Source of the DNA: JBELHJ01 sp042091495
Lineage (GTDB): Bacteria > Bacteroidota > Bacteroidia > Flavobacteriales > Flavobacteriaceae
DNA: 40,315 bases
Reading direction: 5' to 3'
NCBI GenBank assembly: GCA_042091495.1
Contig: JBELHJ010000019.1
Coordinates: 1-40,315 of the forward strand
The number at the start of each line of letters is the position of its first letter. The stretch's first letter is position 1. Below the pieces are notes generated by a model. It was given only the letters and a program-made list of their open reading frames with translations. It did no database searches and was not told the DNA's origin. Shown here one piece after another: positions 1 through 8,141 of the stretch. A program made the position numbers and the translations under genes.

Positions 1-358
1 ATCCAGCCGTTTGCGGATTAAATGCTTTAAAATCTTTAAAGTTTAAAATTTCACCTCCAAAGAAATGAACATCAGCACCATCTGCTGCTTTAATTACTAA
101 GGGTTTTGAAAAAGTCCCTGAAAGTGTTTTAGAAATGGTAATGGTTTTATCTATTTTGTAGTAGCCAGATTCAATAATTACCTCTATACCTTCAGATGGA
201 TATCCTGATTTTTGGATTACCCTTTCAGCTGCTTTTAATGCTTCATAAATTGTTTTATAGGACTCCCCTTTACCTTTTGGTGTCACAAAAAATTGTTGCT
301 GTGCTTGAGTCCATAGACTTACCAATAGTAAGCCTACTAATACATTTATCTTTTTCAT
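1..358 (-). CDS. Right-handed beta-helix protein, N-terminal part (cut by window edge)
   Basis: The reading frame opens with ATG at 358 and runs off the left edge, so only the first 119 codons are visible. Residues 1-20 form a signal peptide (MKKINVLVGLLLVSLW then TQAQ), implying export. After it come FFVTPKGKGESYKTIYEALK and VIIESGYYKI. This is the usual opening of pectate-lyase-like beta-helix enzymes, with 'extracellular repeat, PFKTI-like segment, then a G-x-Y strand', and it resembles the N-termini of the two GH141-like proteins encoded at 2151-6671. It lies 14 nt downstream of the GH29 fucosidase on the same strand, so co-transcription is likely. The catalytic region is outside the window. 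A GH141-like or other beta-helix glycosidase or lyase is probable, but the exact family cannot be called. Confidence 0.8.
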   Translation of the reverse strand, partial: MKKINVLVGLLLVSLWTQAQQQFFVTPKGKGESYKTIYEALKAAERVIQKSGYPSEGIEVIIESGYYKIDKTITISKTLSGTFSKPLVIKAADGADVHFFGGEILNFKDFKAFNPQTAG

Positions 359-372
359 ATGAAATGTATACC

Positions 373-1956
373 TTATTTGATGTTAGAAATTTTAAATCCG
401 AAAACAAATTGAGATTTAAAATCTTTAAAATTGATAGATGAAATATCAATAGAAATTCCGTTTTCATTTTGTGTAAAAGGAAGTGCTTTATCACAACCCA
501 TTAAAACTACTTTGGTATCTGAAGACGAAACAACATCATCTATAACTATAGTTGAAGAAGATGGCCATTCTGGACTAAATGCATACAAATTATTTTCTTT
601 TTGAGTAAACCAAAATTCTTTAACAGAATCTCCTGGCTTTGGATCTATAGTCATTTGATAAATTGGAAACCCTGAATGGAAATCACTCTTTGAAAACACA
701 GGCTTTTTTCCGTCACTCCATTGCGCATCTTTAATCCATTGTCTAGTGCCATAAATACCTTCTCCATAAACAGATAGCCAATTTCCAATTTGAATAAGTC
801 GCTCTTGCATAATAACAGGAATAGTACCATCAGCATTAGGTCCTATATTTAATAATAAATTACCACCTCTACTCACAATATCCATAAGCATAAAAATAAG
901 TTCTTTTTCTGTGCGGTAATCATCTATGTTTTCTATTCTATTAATCCCAAATGACATCCCTATTCCTCTATTTTCCTCCCAAGGTTTTGACCCATCAGAA
1001 AATCCAGAACCATACTCAGTTGTATAATAACTTCCATGTTGACCTCTAACTTTACCCCAACGGTCGTTTAAAACAACTTCCTCACTATTCTCAGCATTAT
1101 TTAACACCCATGATAATAATGGGAGGGTTTGCCATTTATTGTAATCCATCCACCAGTCTCCATCAGAAAACAACAAAGCAGGCTGGTAATCATTTACCAA
1201 TTGTTTGACTTGAGGATACATAACCTCTTTAATGTACTTATCTAAACCTTTTTCTGCAGCCTTAACTTCTTTTTTAGCAAATTTATTTGCCTTAGAGTTA
1301 TCGCCTTTAAAGTCTACGGCCATACTTCCAGAACTCAATGTTTTCTGTTGCTTAGCATCCCAATAAGGATTATACCAATCCCAAATAGAATAATAAAGGC
1401 CCATTTTAATCCCTTCAGCTCTTACAGAATTTGTAAGATCACCAACAAGATCACGGTTGGGCCCAGAGTCAACAGTATTCCAAGGCATACCATAACTTTC
1501 TGAAGCCTCTTTACTTGGATACAAACAATACCCATCGTGGTGCTTAGATGTTAAAACGACGTATTTAGCACCAGAACGCTTAAATACATTAGCCCACTCA
1601 TCTGGATTAAATAGTTCTGCATTGAACATGTTTCTAAAAGAAGCATATTCAAAATCTTTGCCGTAATTTTTATTATGAAATTTAGTGATGGCATGGTGCC
1701 GCTCTCTTCTGTGTTTTTTTGCAGTATTAGGATCTTCATTTAGAGCATTCCAATACCATTCTGCATATGTCCCTTTATTGGTATATCCAGGTACTGAATA
1801 CAATCCCCAATGAATGAAAATTCCGAATTTAGCATCACTAAACCAAGCAGGGGTTTCTCTTTGGTCTAACGATTCCCAAGTAGGTTCAAATTTATCCTGT
1901 CCGTAAGAAAAAACGAACATAAAAATTGTCAAAATCGAGATGATTTTTGTTTTCAT
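373..1956 (-). CDS. GH29 alpha-L-fucosidase, secreted
   Basis: This is a 527-residue protein of typical GH29 length with a signal peptide at residues 1-19 (cleavage near SYG-Q). The GH29 (beta/alpha)8 barrel is recognisable from the AWFSDAKFGIFIHWGLYS block at about 37-54, the SKHHDGY substrate-binding block at 137-143, and LLFSDGDWW at 261-269. D265 aligns with the catalytic nucleophile of the family. SRGGNLLLNIGPNADG at 362-377 is another strongly conserved GH29 block. A C-terminal beta-sandwich follows from about 430. The enzyme hydrolyses terminal alpha-L-fucosyl residues with retention of configuration, probably in the periplasm or at the cell surface. It is the first gene of a minus-strand unit that diverges from the GH141/sulfatase operon. 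That points to trimming of fucose side chains or fucan oligosaccharides. The acid/base residue varies in GH29 and was not assigned. Confidence 0.95.
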   Translation of the reverse strand: MKTKIISILTIFMFVFSYGQDKFEPTWESLDQRETPAWFSDAKFGIFIHWGLYSVPGYTNKGTYAEWYWNALNEDPNTAKKHRRERHHAITKFHNKNYGKDFEYASFRNMFNAELFNPDEWANVFKRSGAKYVVLTSKHHDGYCLYPSKEASESYGMPWNTVDSGPNRDLVGDLTNSVRAEGIKMGLYYSIWDWYNPYWDAKQQKTLSSGSMAVDFKGDNSKANKFAKKEVKAAEKGLDKYIKEVMYPQVKQLVNDYQPALLFSDGDWWMDYNKWQTLPLLSWVLNNAENSEEVVLNDRWGKVRGQHGSYYTTEYGSGFSDGSKPWEENRGIGMSFGINRIENIDDYRTEKELIFMLMDIVSRGGNLLLNIGPNADGTIPVIMQERLIQIGNWLSVYGEGIYGTRQWIKDAQWSDGKKPVFSKSDFHSGFPIYQMTIDPKPGDSVKEFWFTQKENNLYAFSPEWPSSSTIVIDDVVSSSDTKVVLMGCDKALPFTQNENGISIDISSINFKDFKSQFVFGFKISNIK

Positions 1957-1981
1957 ATATGAATTTAGTTTTAGAAAAGTA

Positions 1982-1989
1982 CAAATTTA
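1982..1989 (-). promoter_or_regulatory. Candidate -7 element for the fucosidase transcript
   Basis: Read on the minus strand, these bases are TAAATTTG, a perfect match to the Bacteroidota -7 consensus TAnnTTTG. They end 26 nt upstream of the GH29 start codon, a suitable distance. No clear -33 TTG lies at 17-23 nt spacing, so transcription may depend on an activator. Confidence 0.35.
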
Positions 1990-2032
1990 TAACATTAGTT
2001 AAGCATGATTTAATTCATTATGCACATTCAAT

Positions 2033-2062
2033 AACATGAATTTTGCAAAACACCTTCATGTT
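2033..2062. promoter_or_regulatory. Operator-like inverted repeat between the divergent PUL transcripts
   Basis: AACATGAA (2033-2040) and its exact reverse complement TTCATGTT (2055-2062) are separated by 14 nt, so the half-site centres are 22 bp apart, about two helical turns. Inside the spacer sits a perfect 10-bp palindrome, TTTTGCAAAA (2041-2050). The element lies about 80 nt upstream of the GH29 start and about 90 nt upstream of the GH141 operon, in the only sizeable non-coding stretch of the PUL. A dimeric regulator site controlling both directions is the natural reading. No regulator gene is in the window to pair it with. Confidence 0.4.
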
Positions 2063-2070
2063 CGATTTAG

Positions 2071-2116
2071 AGTATAAAATGATCAAATTAGATTAATGAG
2101 TATAACGCTTTATACT
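2071..2116. repeat. AGTATAA repeat cluster upstream of the GH141 operon
   Basis: The heptamer AGTATAA occurs at 2071-2077 and again at 2099-2105, a 28-bp period. The second copy forms a perfect hairpin with TTATACT at 2110-2116 around a CGCT loop. The cluster lies 35-80 nt before the first GH141 start. It could be a regulator site or a 5' leader hairpin. In such AT-rich DNA, chance is a real alternative. Confidence 0.3.
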
Positions 2117-2150
2117 TAATATTGCTTAATCAAACAATAAAAACTAAAAT

Positions 2151-4373
2151 ATGAATTGTAGTGCTAAATCCCTACTGTTGTTTTTTCTTTTCGTTTCAAC
2201 CATGTGTTTAACAGCTCAAAACAAAGCTTTAGAACTCTATGTAGCTACCAATGGTAAAGACACTAATAACGGAAGTATTGAAGCGCCTTTTAAAACCATT
2301 ACAAAGGCAAAAAAACATGTAAGAAATCTCATTCAGAATAAATTAAATAGCGATATTAACGTATACCTTAGAGAAGGTAATTATGTGTTGAATAATACTG
2401 AAGTATTTGGTTTAAAAGATTACAGTGAAAACTACGACATAACTTACGCGTCATACAACAATGAAAACGTCGTTTTTTCTTCAGGACAAAAAGTAAACGG
2501 TTGGAAAAAATCTGAATTTATTGAGGGGATGCCTGAAAATGCAAAAGGAAAAATTTGGGTTGCTGATATGCCAGCCAATATAGAAACCTTTAGAACTTTA
2601 TTTGACGGAGAAAAGCGTTTAACCAGAGCTAAGAGTGCCGAGTTTAAGATGCCTGTAAATACTAAAGTAAGAAGGGCAGACAGCCAAAATACTTATTATA
2701 ATAAAGACCGTATTCACCTAAGAATGGTTCCTTATCCAAATAATGAGATTAAAGACTGGGATAATCTTTCTGATGTCGAAGTGTTTTTTAATCCAGTTCC
2801 ATGGAATCTAAATTTTATTCAATTAGAATCTGTAGATACGGTTAATAAAATAGGCTATTTGGCATTTGAAGCTAATGCCATGCCTTTTACAAACTCAAAA
2901 CACAGTGTGGCTTGGGTAGAAAATGTTATTGATTACCTTGATGAGCCAGGAGAATGGTGTGTTAATACAAAAACTAGAAAAATTTACTATTGGCCAAAAG
3001 ACGGTCAACCCTCTGAAAATATTGTAGCCCCTAAACTTATGGAGTATTTCAAGGTGGAGGGTAAAATACAATATGACCTTCCCAATGATATCCCTGTAAA
3101 AAATATTCATTTCAAGGGCTTAACTTTTACCCACGGTGACAGATCTGTATGGTTTAAAAACAGAAAGGGATGGGGCATTCAGCATGATTGGGACACATTT
3201 GATTATGGCAATGCGATGTTACGTTTCAGAGGTGCAGAAAATTGTTCGGTTACAGAGTGTCGTTTTACAAACAGTGGTGGATCCGGTATGCGTTTGGATT
3301 TGCATGCTCAAAATATCCTTGTTGAGAAAAACTATATAGATTATGTAGGTCATATGGGAATTATTTTAATTGGGTATGGTCCTGGAACAAAAGATGTTAA
3401 TAAGAATAATATTATTCGAAATAACATTGTACACCACTGCGGAGAAGTAATATGGCATGGTCACGGTATCTTTGCATGGCAGAGTGGTGAGAATCTATTA
3501 GAGCACAATTATGTACATGATGTGCCTAGAAAAGCCATGGGTTTATGTGGTGTAAGATGTCAAATTCTAATGAAACCTGACGATAATTTTGATGAAGCTT
3601 CAAGAACCATAAGATGGAGTGAAATTGAGAAAACTATTGATAGTACACTTGAGCCACAAGCTAGATATGCGCCCTATTTGCATGCCAGAAATAACAAAAT
3701 TCAGCACAACAGAGCCGAAAGAACACTTTTAAAATTAAGTGATGGTTCTAGTATCAATGTGTCTGGTGCTGGTATGGGTAATATTTTAGAACACAATTTA
3801 ATTTATGATGTGCCACACATTGGTTTTAGAACAGACGATTGGCAAGATGGGACCATTATTAGAAATAATATTGTTCACAAAGCAGCTAATAAAGGAATTA
3901 TCCATAAAGGGATTAACACTATTGAAAACAATATGTTTTTAGAGTGTGGTTATGCGTTCCACTTTAGAGCTTATCCGCAACAATATTTTGTTCCTGAATC
4001 TGATATCACTAAAAATATCATTTACTCAACAAACGAGAAATTTAAAGCCAATACGATTTTTAAATGGGGTAAAATGTTTGTTCACAGAGCAGGAACCAAA
4101 TCAATACCTTATGAATATAACATGGATTACAACGCCTACTATTTTCCTAATGCTGAAAAAGACTTGGCACTTAAACAGAAAAACGGTATTGAAGCACATG
4201 GTGTAATTATGGATCCGCAATTTAAAAATCTTGAAGGACAGAATTATAAAATATATAACAAAAAGCTCCTTAAGAAAATTGGATTTAAACCTTTTGATAC
4301 TGATTTATCTAGTTTTGGTATTACCAAAACATATCCGAAGTATTTTTCTAAATTAGATCCCACTTTAAACTAA
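2151..4373 (+). CDS. GH141-like right-handed beta-helix enzyme (copy A, signal peptidase I type export)
   Basis: This is a 740-residue protein with a signal peptide ending near TAQ (residues 21-23). The start of the mature chain, LYVATNGKDTNNGSIEAPFK (29-48), and a VYLREGNYVL strand are typical of GH141 and related parallel beta-helix families. The first half contains an insert with the block KIYYWPKDG (277-285). The helix core carries LRFRGAENC (357-365), FTNSGGSGMRLDLHAQN (372-388), SINVSGAG (534-541) and RTDDWQDGT (560-568). These are shared almost unchanged with the next gene. GH141 members include an alpha-L-fucosidase acting on rhamnogalacturonan II and enzymes tied to fucoidan breakdown. 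Conserved acidic residues such as D383, D562 and D563 are candidate active-site residues by inference. It is the first gene of the plus-strand PUL operon. The family call is fairly firm; the substrate is inferred. Confidence 0.8.
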   Translation: MNCSAKSLLLFFLFVSTMCLTAQNKALELYVATNGKDTNNGSIEAPFKTITKAKKHVRNLIQNKLNSDINVYLREGNYVLNNTEVFGLKDYSENYDITYASYNNENVVFSSGQKVNGWKKSEFIEGMPENAKGKIWVADMPANIETFRTLFDGEKRLTRAKSAEFKMPVNTKVRRADSQNTYYNKDRIHLRMVPYPNNEIKDWDNLSDVEVFFNPVPWNLNFIQLESVDTVNKIGYLAFEANAMPFTNSKHSVAWVENVIDYLDEPGEWCVNTKTRKIYYWPKDGQPSENIVAPKLMEYFKVEGKIQYDLPNDIPVKNIHFKGLTFTHGDRSVWFKNRKGWGIQHDWDTFDYGNAMLRFRGAENCSVTECRFTNSGGSGMRLDLHAQNILVEKNYIDYVGHMGIILIGYGPGTKDVNKNNIIRNNIVHHCGEVIWHGHGIFAWQSGENLLEHNYVHDVPRKAMGLCGVRCQILMKPDDNFDEASRTIRWSEIEKTIDSTLEPQARYAPYLHARNNKIQHNRAERTLLKLSDGSSINVSGAGMGNILEHNLIYDVPHIGFRTDDWQDGTIIRNNIVHKAANKGIIHKGINTIENNMFLECGYAFHFRAYPQQYFVPESDITKNIIYSTNEKFKANTIFKWGKMFVHRAGTKSIPYEYNMDYNAYYFPNAEKDLALKQKNGIEAHGVIMDPQFKNLEGQNYKIYNKKLLKKIGFKPFDTDLSSFGITKTYPKYFSKLDPTLN

Positions 4374-4388
4374 ATCCCAAGAGCTCAT

Positions 4389-6671
4389 ATGAAACATTTT
4401 CTTTTAGGATTAATTGCAGCATTAATATTAAGCTGTAATAACAATTCCAACGAATCCATTTCCTATTACGTATCACCACAAGGAAATGACACTAATAGTG
4501 GTAGCATAGATGCACCATTTAAAACCATTAAGAAAGCAAAAGACCTTGTAAGTCAATTAGACGATGAAGCTAAAGCTAAAGATGTTAAAATTATTCTTAG
4601 AGATGGTACACATACTTTAACTGAAACTTTAGTTTTTGGTCTTGATGACTCTGGAGTAAAAGGTCATCCTATTTCTTATGAAGCATTCCCTGGAGAAACT
4701 CCGGTAATCTCATCGGGAATTCCTGTAAAAAATTGGCAGAAATTAGAAGTATATCCAGAATCACTGCCTGAAAATGCAAAAGGCAATGTATGGGTGACTG
4801 ATATTCCTGAGGGATTAGGCCGTTTTTATACGATGTTTGACGGGTACGAGAGAATTCCAACCACACATAAAGAAGGATTTGATTTCAAAGACATTAAATA
4901 TGTTGGTGCTAAAAGCATGAATGTTTATCATGAAGAGGATCGTTATTTATTAAGAAAACTCGAATTTGAAGGTGGAGTGCTTAAAAATTGGCCTAACCTT
5001 GAGGATATAGAAGTAGGGTTTGCTCCTGTGCCTTGGACTATGAACTTATTAGCCCTTGAATCTGTAGATGAGGCCAACGGTATTGCATGGACAAAATTAG
5101 AGGCTAATGCACCTCCTGCTGCCAAAAAATCTCACACTAAACCATGGGTTGAAAATGTCATTGATCACTTAGATAGTCCTGGACACTGGGTTGTGAACAC
5201 CCAAGAAAATAAAATTTACTATTGGCCTAAAGGCGATAAACCTTCGGAAAACCTTGTAATCCCAAGTCTTAAAGAATACTTTAGAGTAGAAGGAAACGTT
5301 GATTATGACGGACCTAAAGATATTCCTACTGAATTTATAAGATTTAAAGGACTTACCTTCATGCATGGTGAAAGAGATACATGGTGGAAAGGACATAAAG
5401 GCTGGGGTATACAACACGATTGGGATAAGTTTGACCGTGGCAATGCTATGTTGCGTTTTAGAGGTGCTCAAAATTGTGAAGTTACAGCATGTCGTTTTAC
5501 TAATAGTGGTGGATCAGCCATGCGTTTGGACTTACACGCCCAAAATATCAATATCAATAACAACATGATTGACTTTGTAGGGCATATGGCTATTATAATG
5601 ATTGGTTATGGTCCAGGAACCAAAGACGTTAATAAAAACAATATTGTTGAAAATAACATCATTCACCATATTGGGCGCATGTACAAAATGGGTGCTGGCG
5701 TTTTTATGTGGCAATCTGGAAGTAACAGAGTAGCTAACAACTTAATTCACCATGTACCCAGAAAAGCTGTTGGAGTTTGTGGTATAAGAGTCCCTATTTT
5801 ACAGAAAAGAAATGTTGATTTCGATGAGGCTTCTAAAACCATTCGTTGGAATGAAATTGATGCTGCTATTGCTGATAAAGGTACATTTTGGCAAAAATAT
5901 ACACCTTTCTTACATGCCAGAAATAATGTCGTTGAGTACAATGAAGTATACAGAGCTCTTGAAGAATTAGCAGATGGCTCTGCACTTAATGTTAGTGGTG
6001 CTGGTGAAGGTAACGTGATGCGCAATAATTACGCCCACCACATTACAAGTCATGCTTCTGGAGTTATGAGAACAGATGATTGGCAAAGGGGAACCACCTT
6101 TGAGAACAATATCATTTATATGGCTAACGTGTCAGGTATTGTTCATAAAGGATTTAATCACATTAAAAATAATATCATTGTTGATTGTAGCTCCAAAGAA
6201 TCCATTCGTTTTGCATCTTATCCAGATGAGGAAGCAGATTACGGATCGTCTATTCAAAATAATATCTATTATGAATCAAAAGATGCCATAAGGTATTACA
6301 ACATCTCTTACAGAGCATCTGAAGGGATTTCAAAACCCGAGGATTGTAATGCCAATAAGAATGTATTTTTCTGTGCTGGAGATATTACCCAAGCAGAAAA
6401 ATTTGTCGCAGAAAAGCGAAATGATGGTATTGAAACAAACAGTATAATTGCTGACCCACTTTTTGAAAATTTAAGTGAGAAAAACTTTTTACTTAAAAAA
6501 GAATCTCCTGCTTTTGATTTAGGTTTTAAACAAATTGATCAATCAAAAATTGGTTTAAATGAGGCCAACTATCCTAAACATTTGATGCAATTTAATGTTC
6601 AAGATATAGATGGCAGACGTCCTAATTTTCACAGGAATAGGAAAGGTGAAGAAATTTATGATTTCTGGTAA
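4389..6671 (+). CDS. GH141-like right-handed beta-helix lipoprotein (copy B)
   Basis: The 760-residue product is a paralogue of the preceding gene, 15 nt downstream of it. Its N-terminus has a lipobox ending LSC at residue 16, so it should be lipid-anchored rather than free. YYVSPQGNDTNSGSIDAPFK (26-45) opens the beta-helix. Then follow KIYYWPKGD (275-283), LRFRGAQNC (355-363), FTNSGGSAMRLDLHAQN (370-386), ALNVSGAG (532-539) and RTDDWQRGT (561-569). D381, D563 and D564 match the conserved acids of copy A. The C-terminus has the DIDGRRPN block often found at the end of beta-helix glycosidases, which copy A lacks. It probably acts on the same fucose-containing glycan as its neighbours but on a different linkage or at a different site. 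Alternative: another beta-helix glycosidase or lyase family. Confidence 0.8.
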   Translation: MKHFLLGLIAALILSCNNNSNESISYYVSPQGNDTNSGSIDAPFKTIKKAKDLVSQLDDEAKAKDVKIILRDGTHTLTETLVFGLDDSGVKGHPISYEAFPGETPVISSGIPVKNWQKLEVYPESLPENAKGNVWVTDIPEGLGRFYTMFDGYERIPTTHKEGFDFKDIKYVGAKSMNVYHEEDRYLLRKLEFEGGVLKNWPNLEDIEVGFAPVPWTMNLLALESVDEANGIAWTKLEANAPPAAKKSHTKPWVENVIDHLDSPGHWVVNTQENKIYYWPKGDKPSENLVIPSLKEYFRVEGNVDYDGPKDIPTEFIRFKGLTFMHGERDTWWKGHKGWGIQHDWDKFDRGNAMLRFRGAQNCEVTACRFTNSGGSAMRLDLHAQNININNNMIDFVGHMAIIMIGYGPGTKDVNKNNIVENNIIHHIGRMYKMGAGVFMWQSGSNRVANNLIHHVPRKAVGVCGIRVPILQKRNVDFDEASKTIRWNEIDAAIADKGTFWQKYTPFLHARNNVVEYNEVYRALEELADGSALNVSGAGEGNVMRNNYAHHITSHASGVMRTDDWQRGTTFENNIIYMANVSGIVHKGFNHIKNNIIVDCSSKESIRFASYPDEEADYGSSIQNNIYYESKDAIRYYNISYRASEGISKPEDCNANKNVFFCAGDITQAEKFVAEKRNDGIETNSIIADPLFENLSEKNFLLKKESPAFDLGFKQIDQSKIGLNEANYPKHLMQFNVQDIDGRRPNFHRNRKGEEIYDFW

Positions 6672-6683
6672 AATATTGAATTT

Positions 6684-8141
6684 ATGAATTTATTTAAATC
6701 CTTTTTTAAGCTGTCACTAATGGTCAGCTTCACGTTGGTCTACGGACAAGAAAAGCCAAACATTGTCCTAATTATGTTGGACGATGTAAGTCCGGATATG
6801 TATTGCGCTTACGGCCAACCTAATGCAGCACAAACACCAAATGTTGATAAACTTGCTGAACGTGGCGTGATGTTCAAAACCTGTTATGCCTCTGCAATGT
6901 GTGGTCCGTCAAGGGTTGAAATTATGACAGGACTCTACGGAACAACGACTGGTGTTACCCAAAATGGTTTATGGGCTGGTAATAGCAGAACAGATGTATA
7001 CAAAGACCACCAAGCCTTTGGTAAGCTTTTAAAAGATAAAGGGTATGCTACTGCTATTGCAGGTAAATGGCACGCTGGGATGCAAATGCCATATGAGAAG
7101 GAAATTGGTTTTGAAGAGTACTGTTTATGGGAAGGCCTTAAAGAAATTAATAAGCTTCCAGGAAAACCAAAATTTAACGGTTTGATGGAAGATGAAAAAA
7201 CAACTTCGCGATATTGGCATCCGGGTGTTGTTAAAAACGGTAAACTTTTAAACACTAAACCTACAGATTATGGTCCAAATATTTTTGCAGATTTTATTAT
7301 GGATTTTATGGAACGTAAAACCAAATCTGGCCAGCCCTTTTTGGCTTATTGGCCTAGTGTAGCACCTCATGGCACTAGAACAGGTTGTCCAACTAATCCT
7401 GATCGTGGCGAAGTTGGTGATCTTGGTGGTAACCAGTCAAGTGAAGAAAACAAAACACGCTTTAAATCTCTAAACGAATATATTGATGGTTTGGTTGGTA
7501 AAATAGTTAACAAAATTGAATCTTTAGGAATTGCAGATAACACCATAATTATATTTACATCAGACAATGGTACTGCCGTAACAGCAAAAACTAGAGGTGT
7601 AGAAAGAGGAAGTCATGTGATAAATATAATGGCTGGTGCAGGAATAAAACAAAGAGGTCCTACAGATGAGCTTACAGATTTTAGTGATATCGCTCCCACA
7701 CTTCTTGATTTTGCTGGTGGAAAATTACCAAAGGGTAAAAAATTTGATGGTATAAGTCTTAAACCATTTTTAAATGGCAAAACAGATCAAACTAAAGATT
7801 TTATTTATGGGTTTATCTCTACAACACAGTTGGTGAGAACCAAAACACACATGTTAGAAGTTGTTAATCCACTTTTAGGTATGCCTAAAGGACGTTTTTA
7901 TTACACAGCTAATCATCGTTTTGGAAAAGGTTATGAATATGTAAATAATGACCCAGAACATAAAAAAGCTAGACAAACCTTTGAAGAATTTCTAAAAGAT
8001 AAGCCTGCCATAACTATAGATCACCCCTACTGGCAAACCAAAAGAGGTAAAAAGTTTTACAAACAATACACCAACCCCAAAGCAGTAGAGAAACATCTTT
8101 ACAATCACAAAGATTATAAATTTTATGACGAAGGCATTTAG
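6684..8141 (+). CDS. Secreted S1-family formylglycine sulfatase
   Basis: This is a 485-residue protein with a signal peptide ending near VYG-Q (residue 21). Sulfatase hallmarks are in the right order: NIVLIMLDD with D33/D34 as calcium ligands, C73 in the CGPSR motif (73-77) that anaerobic or FGE-type maturases convert to formylglycine, GKWH (127-130), and the TSDNG metal-binding block with D294/N295. It removes sulfate esters from a polysaccharide in the periplasm or at the cell surface. It follows the GH141 copy B gene by 12 nt, and the next gene starts inside its last 17 nt. The usual 'Y-D-L-x-x-D-P-x-E' segment near the C-terminus is not evident. Instead, the protein ends in a basic, tyrosine-rich tail. 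The sulfatase subfamily and target position cannot be read from the sequence. Confidence 0.92.
   Translation: MNLFKSFFKLSLMVSFTLVYGQEKPNIVLIMLDDVSPDMYCAYGQPNAAQTPNVDKLAERGVMFKTCYASAMCGPSRVEIMTGLYGTTTGVTQNGLWAGNSRTDVYKDHQAFGKLLKDKGYATAIAGKWHAGMQMPYEKEIGFEEYCLWEGLKEINKLPGKPKFNGLMEDEKTTSRYWHPGVVKNGKLLNTKPTDYGPNIFADFIMDFMERKTKSGQPFLAYWPSVAPHGTRTGCPTNPDRGEVGDLGGNQSSEENKTRFKSLNEYIDGLVGKIVNKIESLGIADNTIIIFTSDNGTAVTAKTRGVERGSHVINIMAGAGIKQRGPTDELTDFSDIAPTLLDFAGGKLPKGKKFDGISLKPFLNGKTDQTKDFIYGFISTTQLVRTKTHMLEVVNPLLGMPKGRFYYTANHRFGKGYEYVNNDPEHKKARQTFEEFLKDKPAITIDHPYWQTKRGKKFYKQYTNPKAVEKHLYNHKDYKFYDEGI

Noticed and set aside
5169..5471. 100-codon minus-strand frame inside GH141 copy B
   Set aside because: A shadow of the beta-helix gene with no motif. 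Similar antisense frames occur throughout the GH141, sulfatase and GH29 genes.
2151..6671. GH110 or PL6 assignment for the tandem beta-helix proteins
   Set aside because: The N-terminal pattern and the shared core blocks fit GH141-type proteins better. However, only a profile search can settle it.
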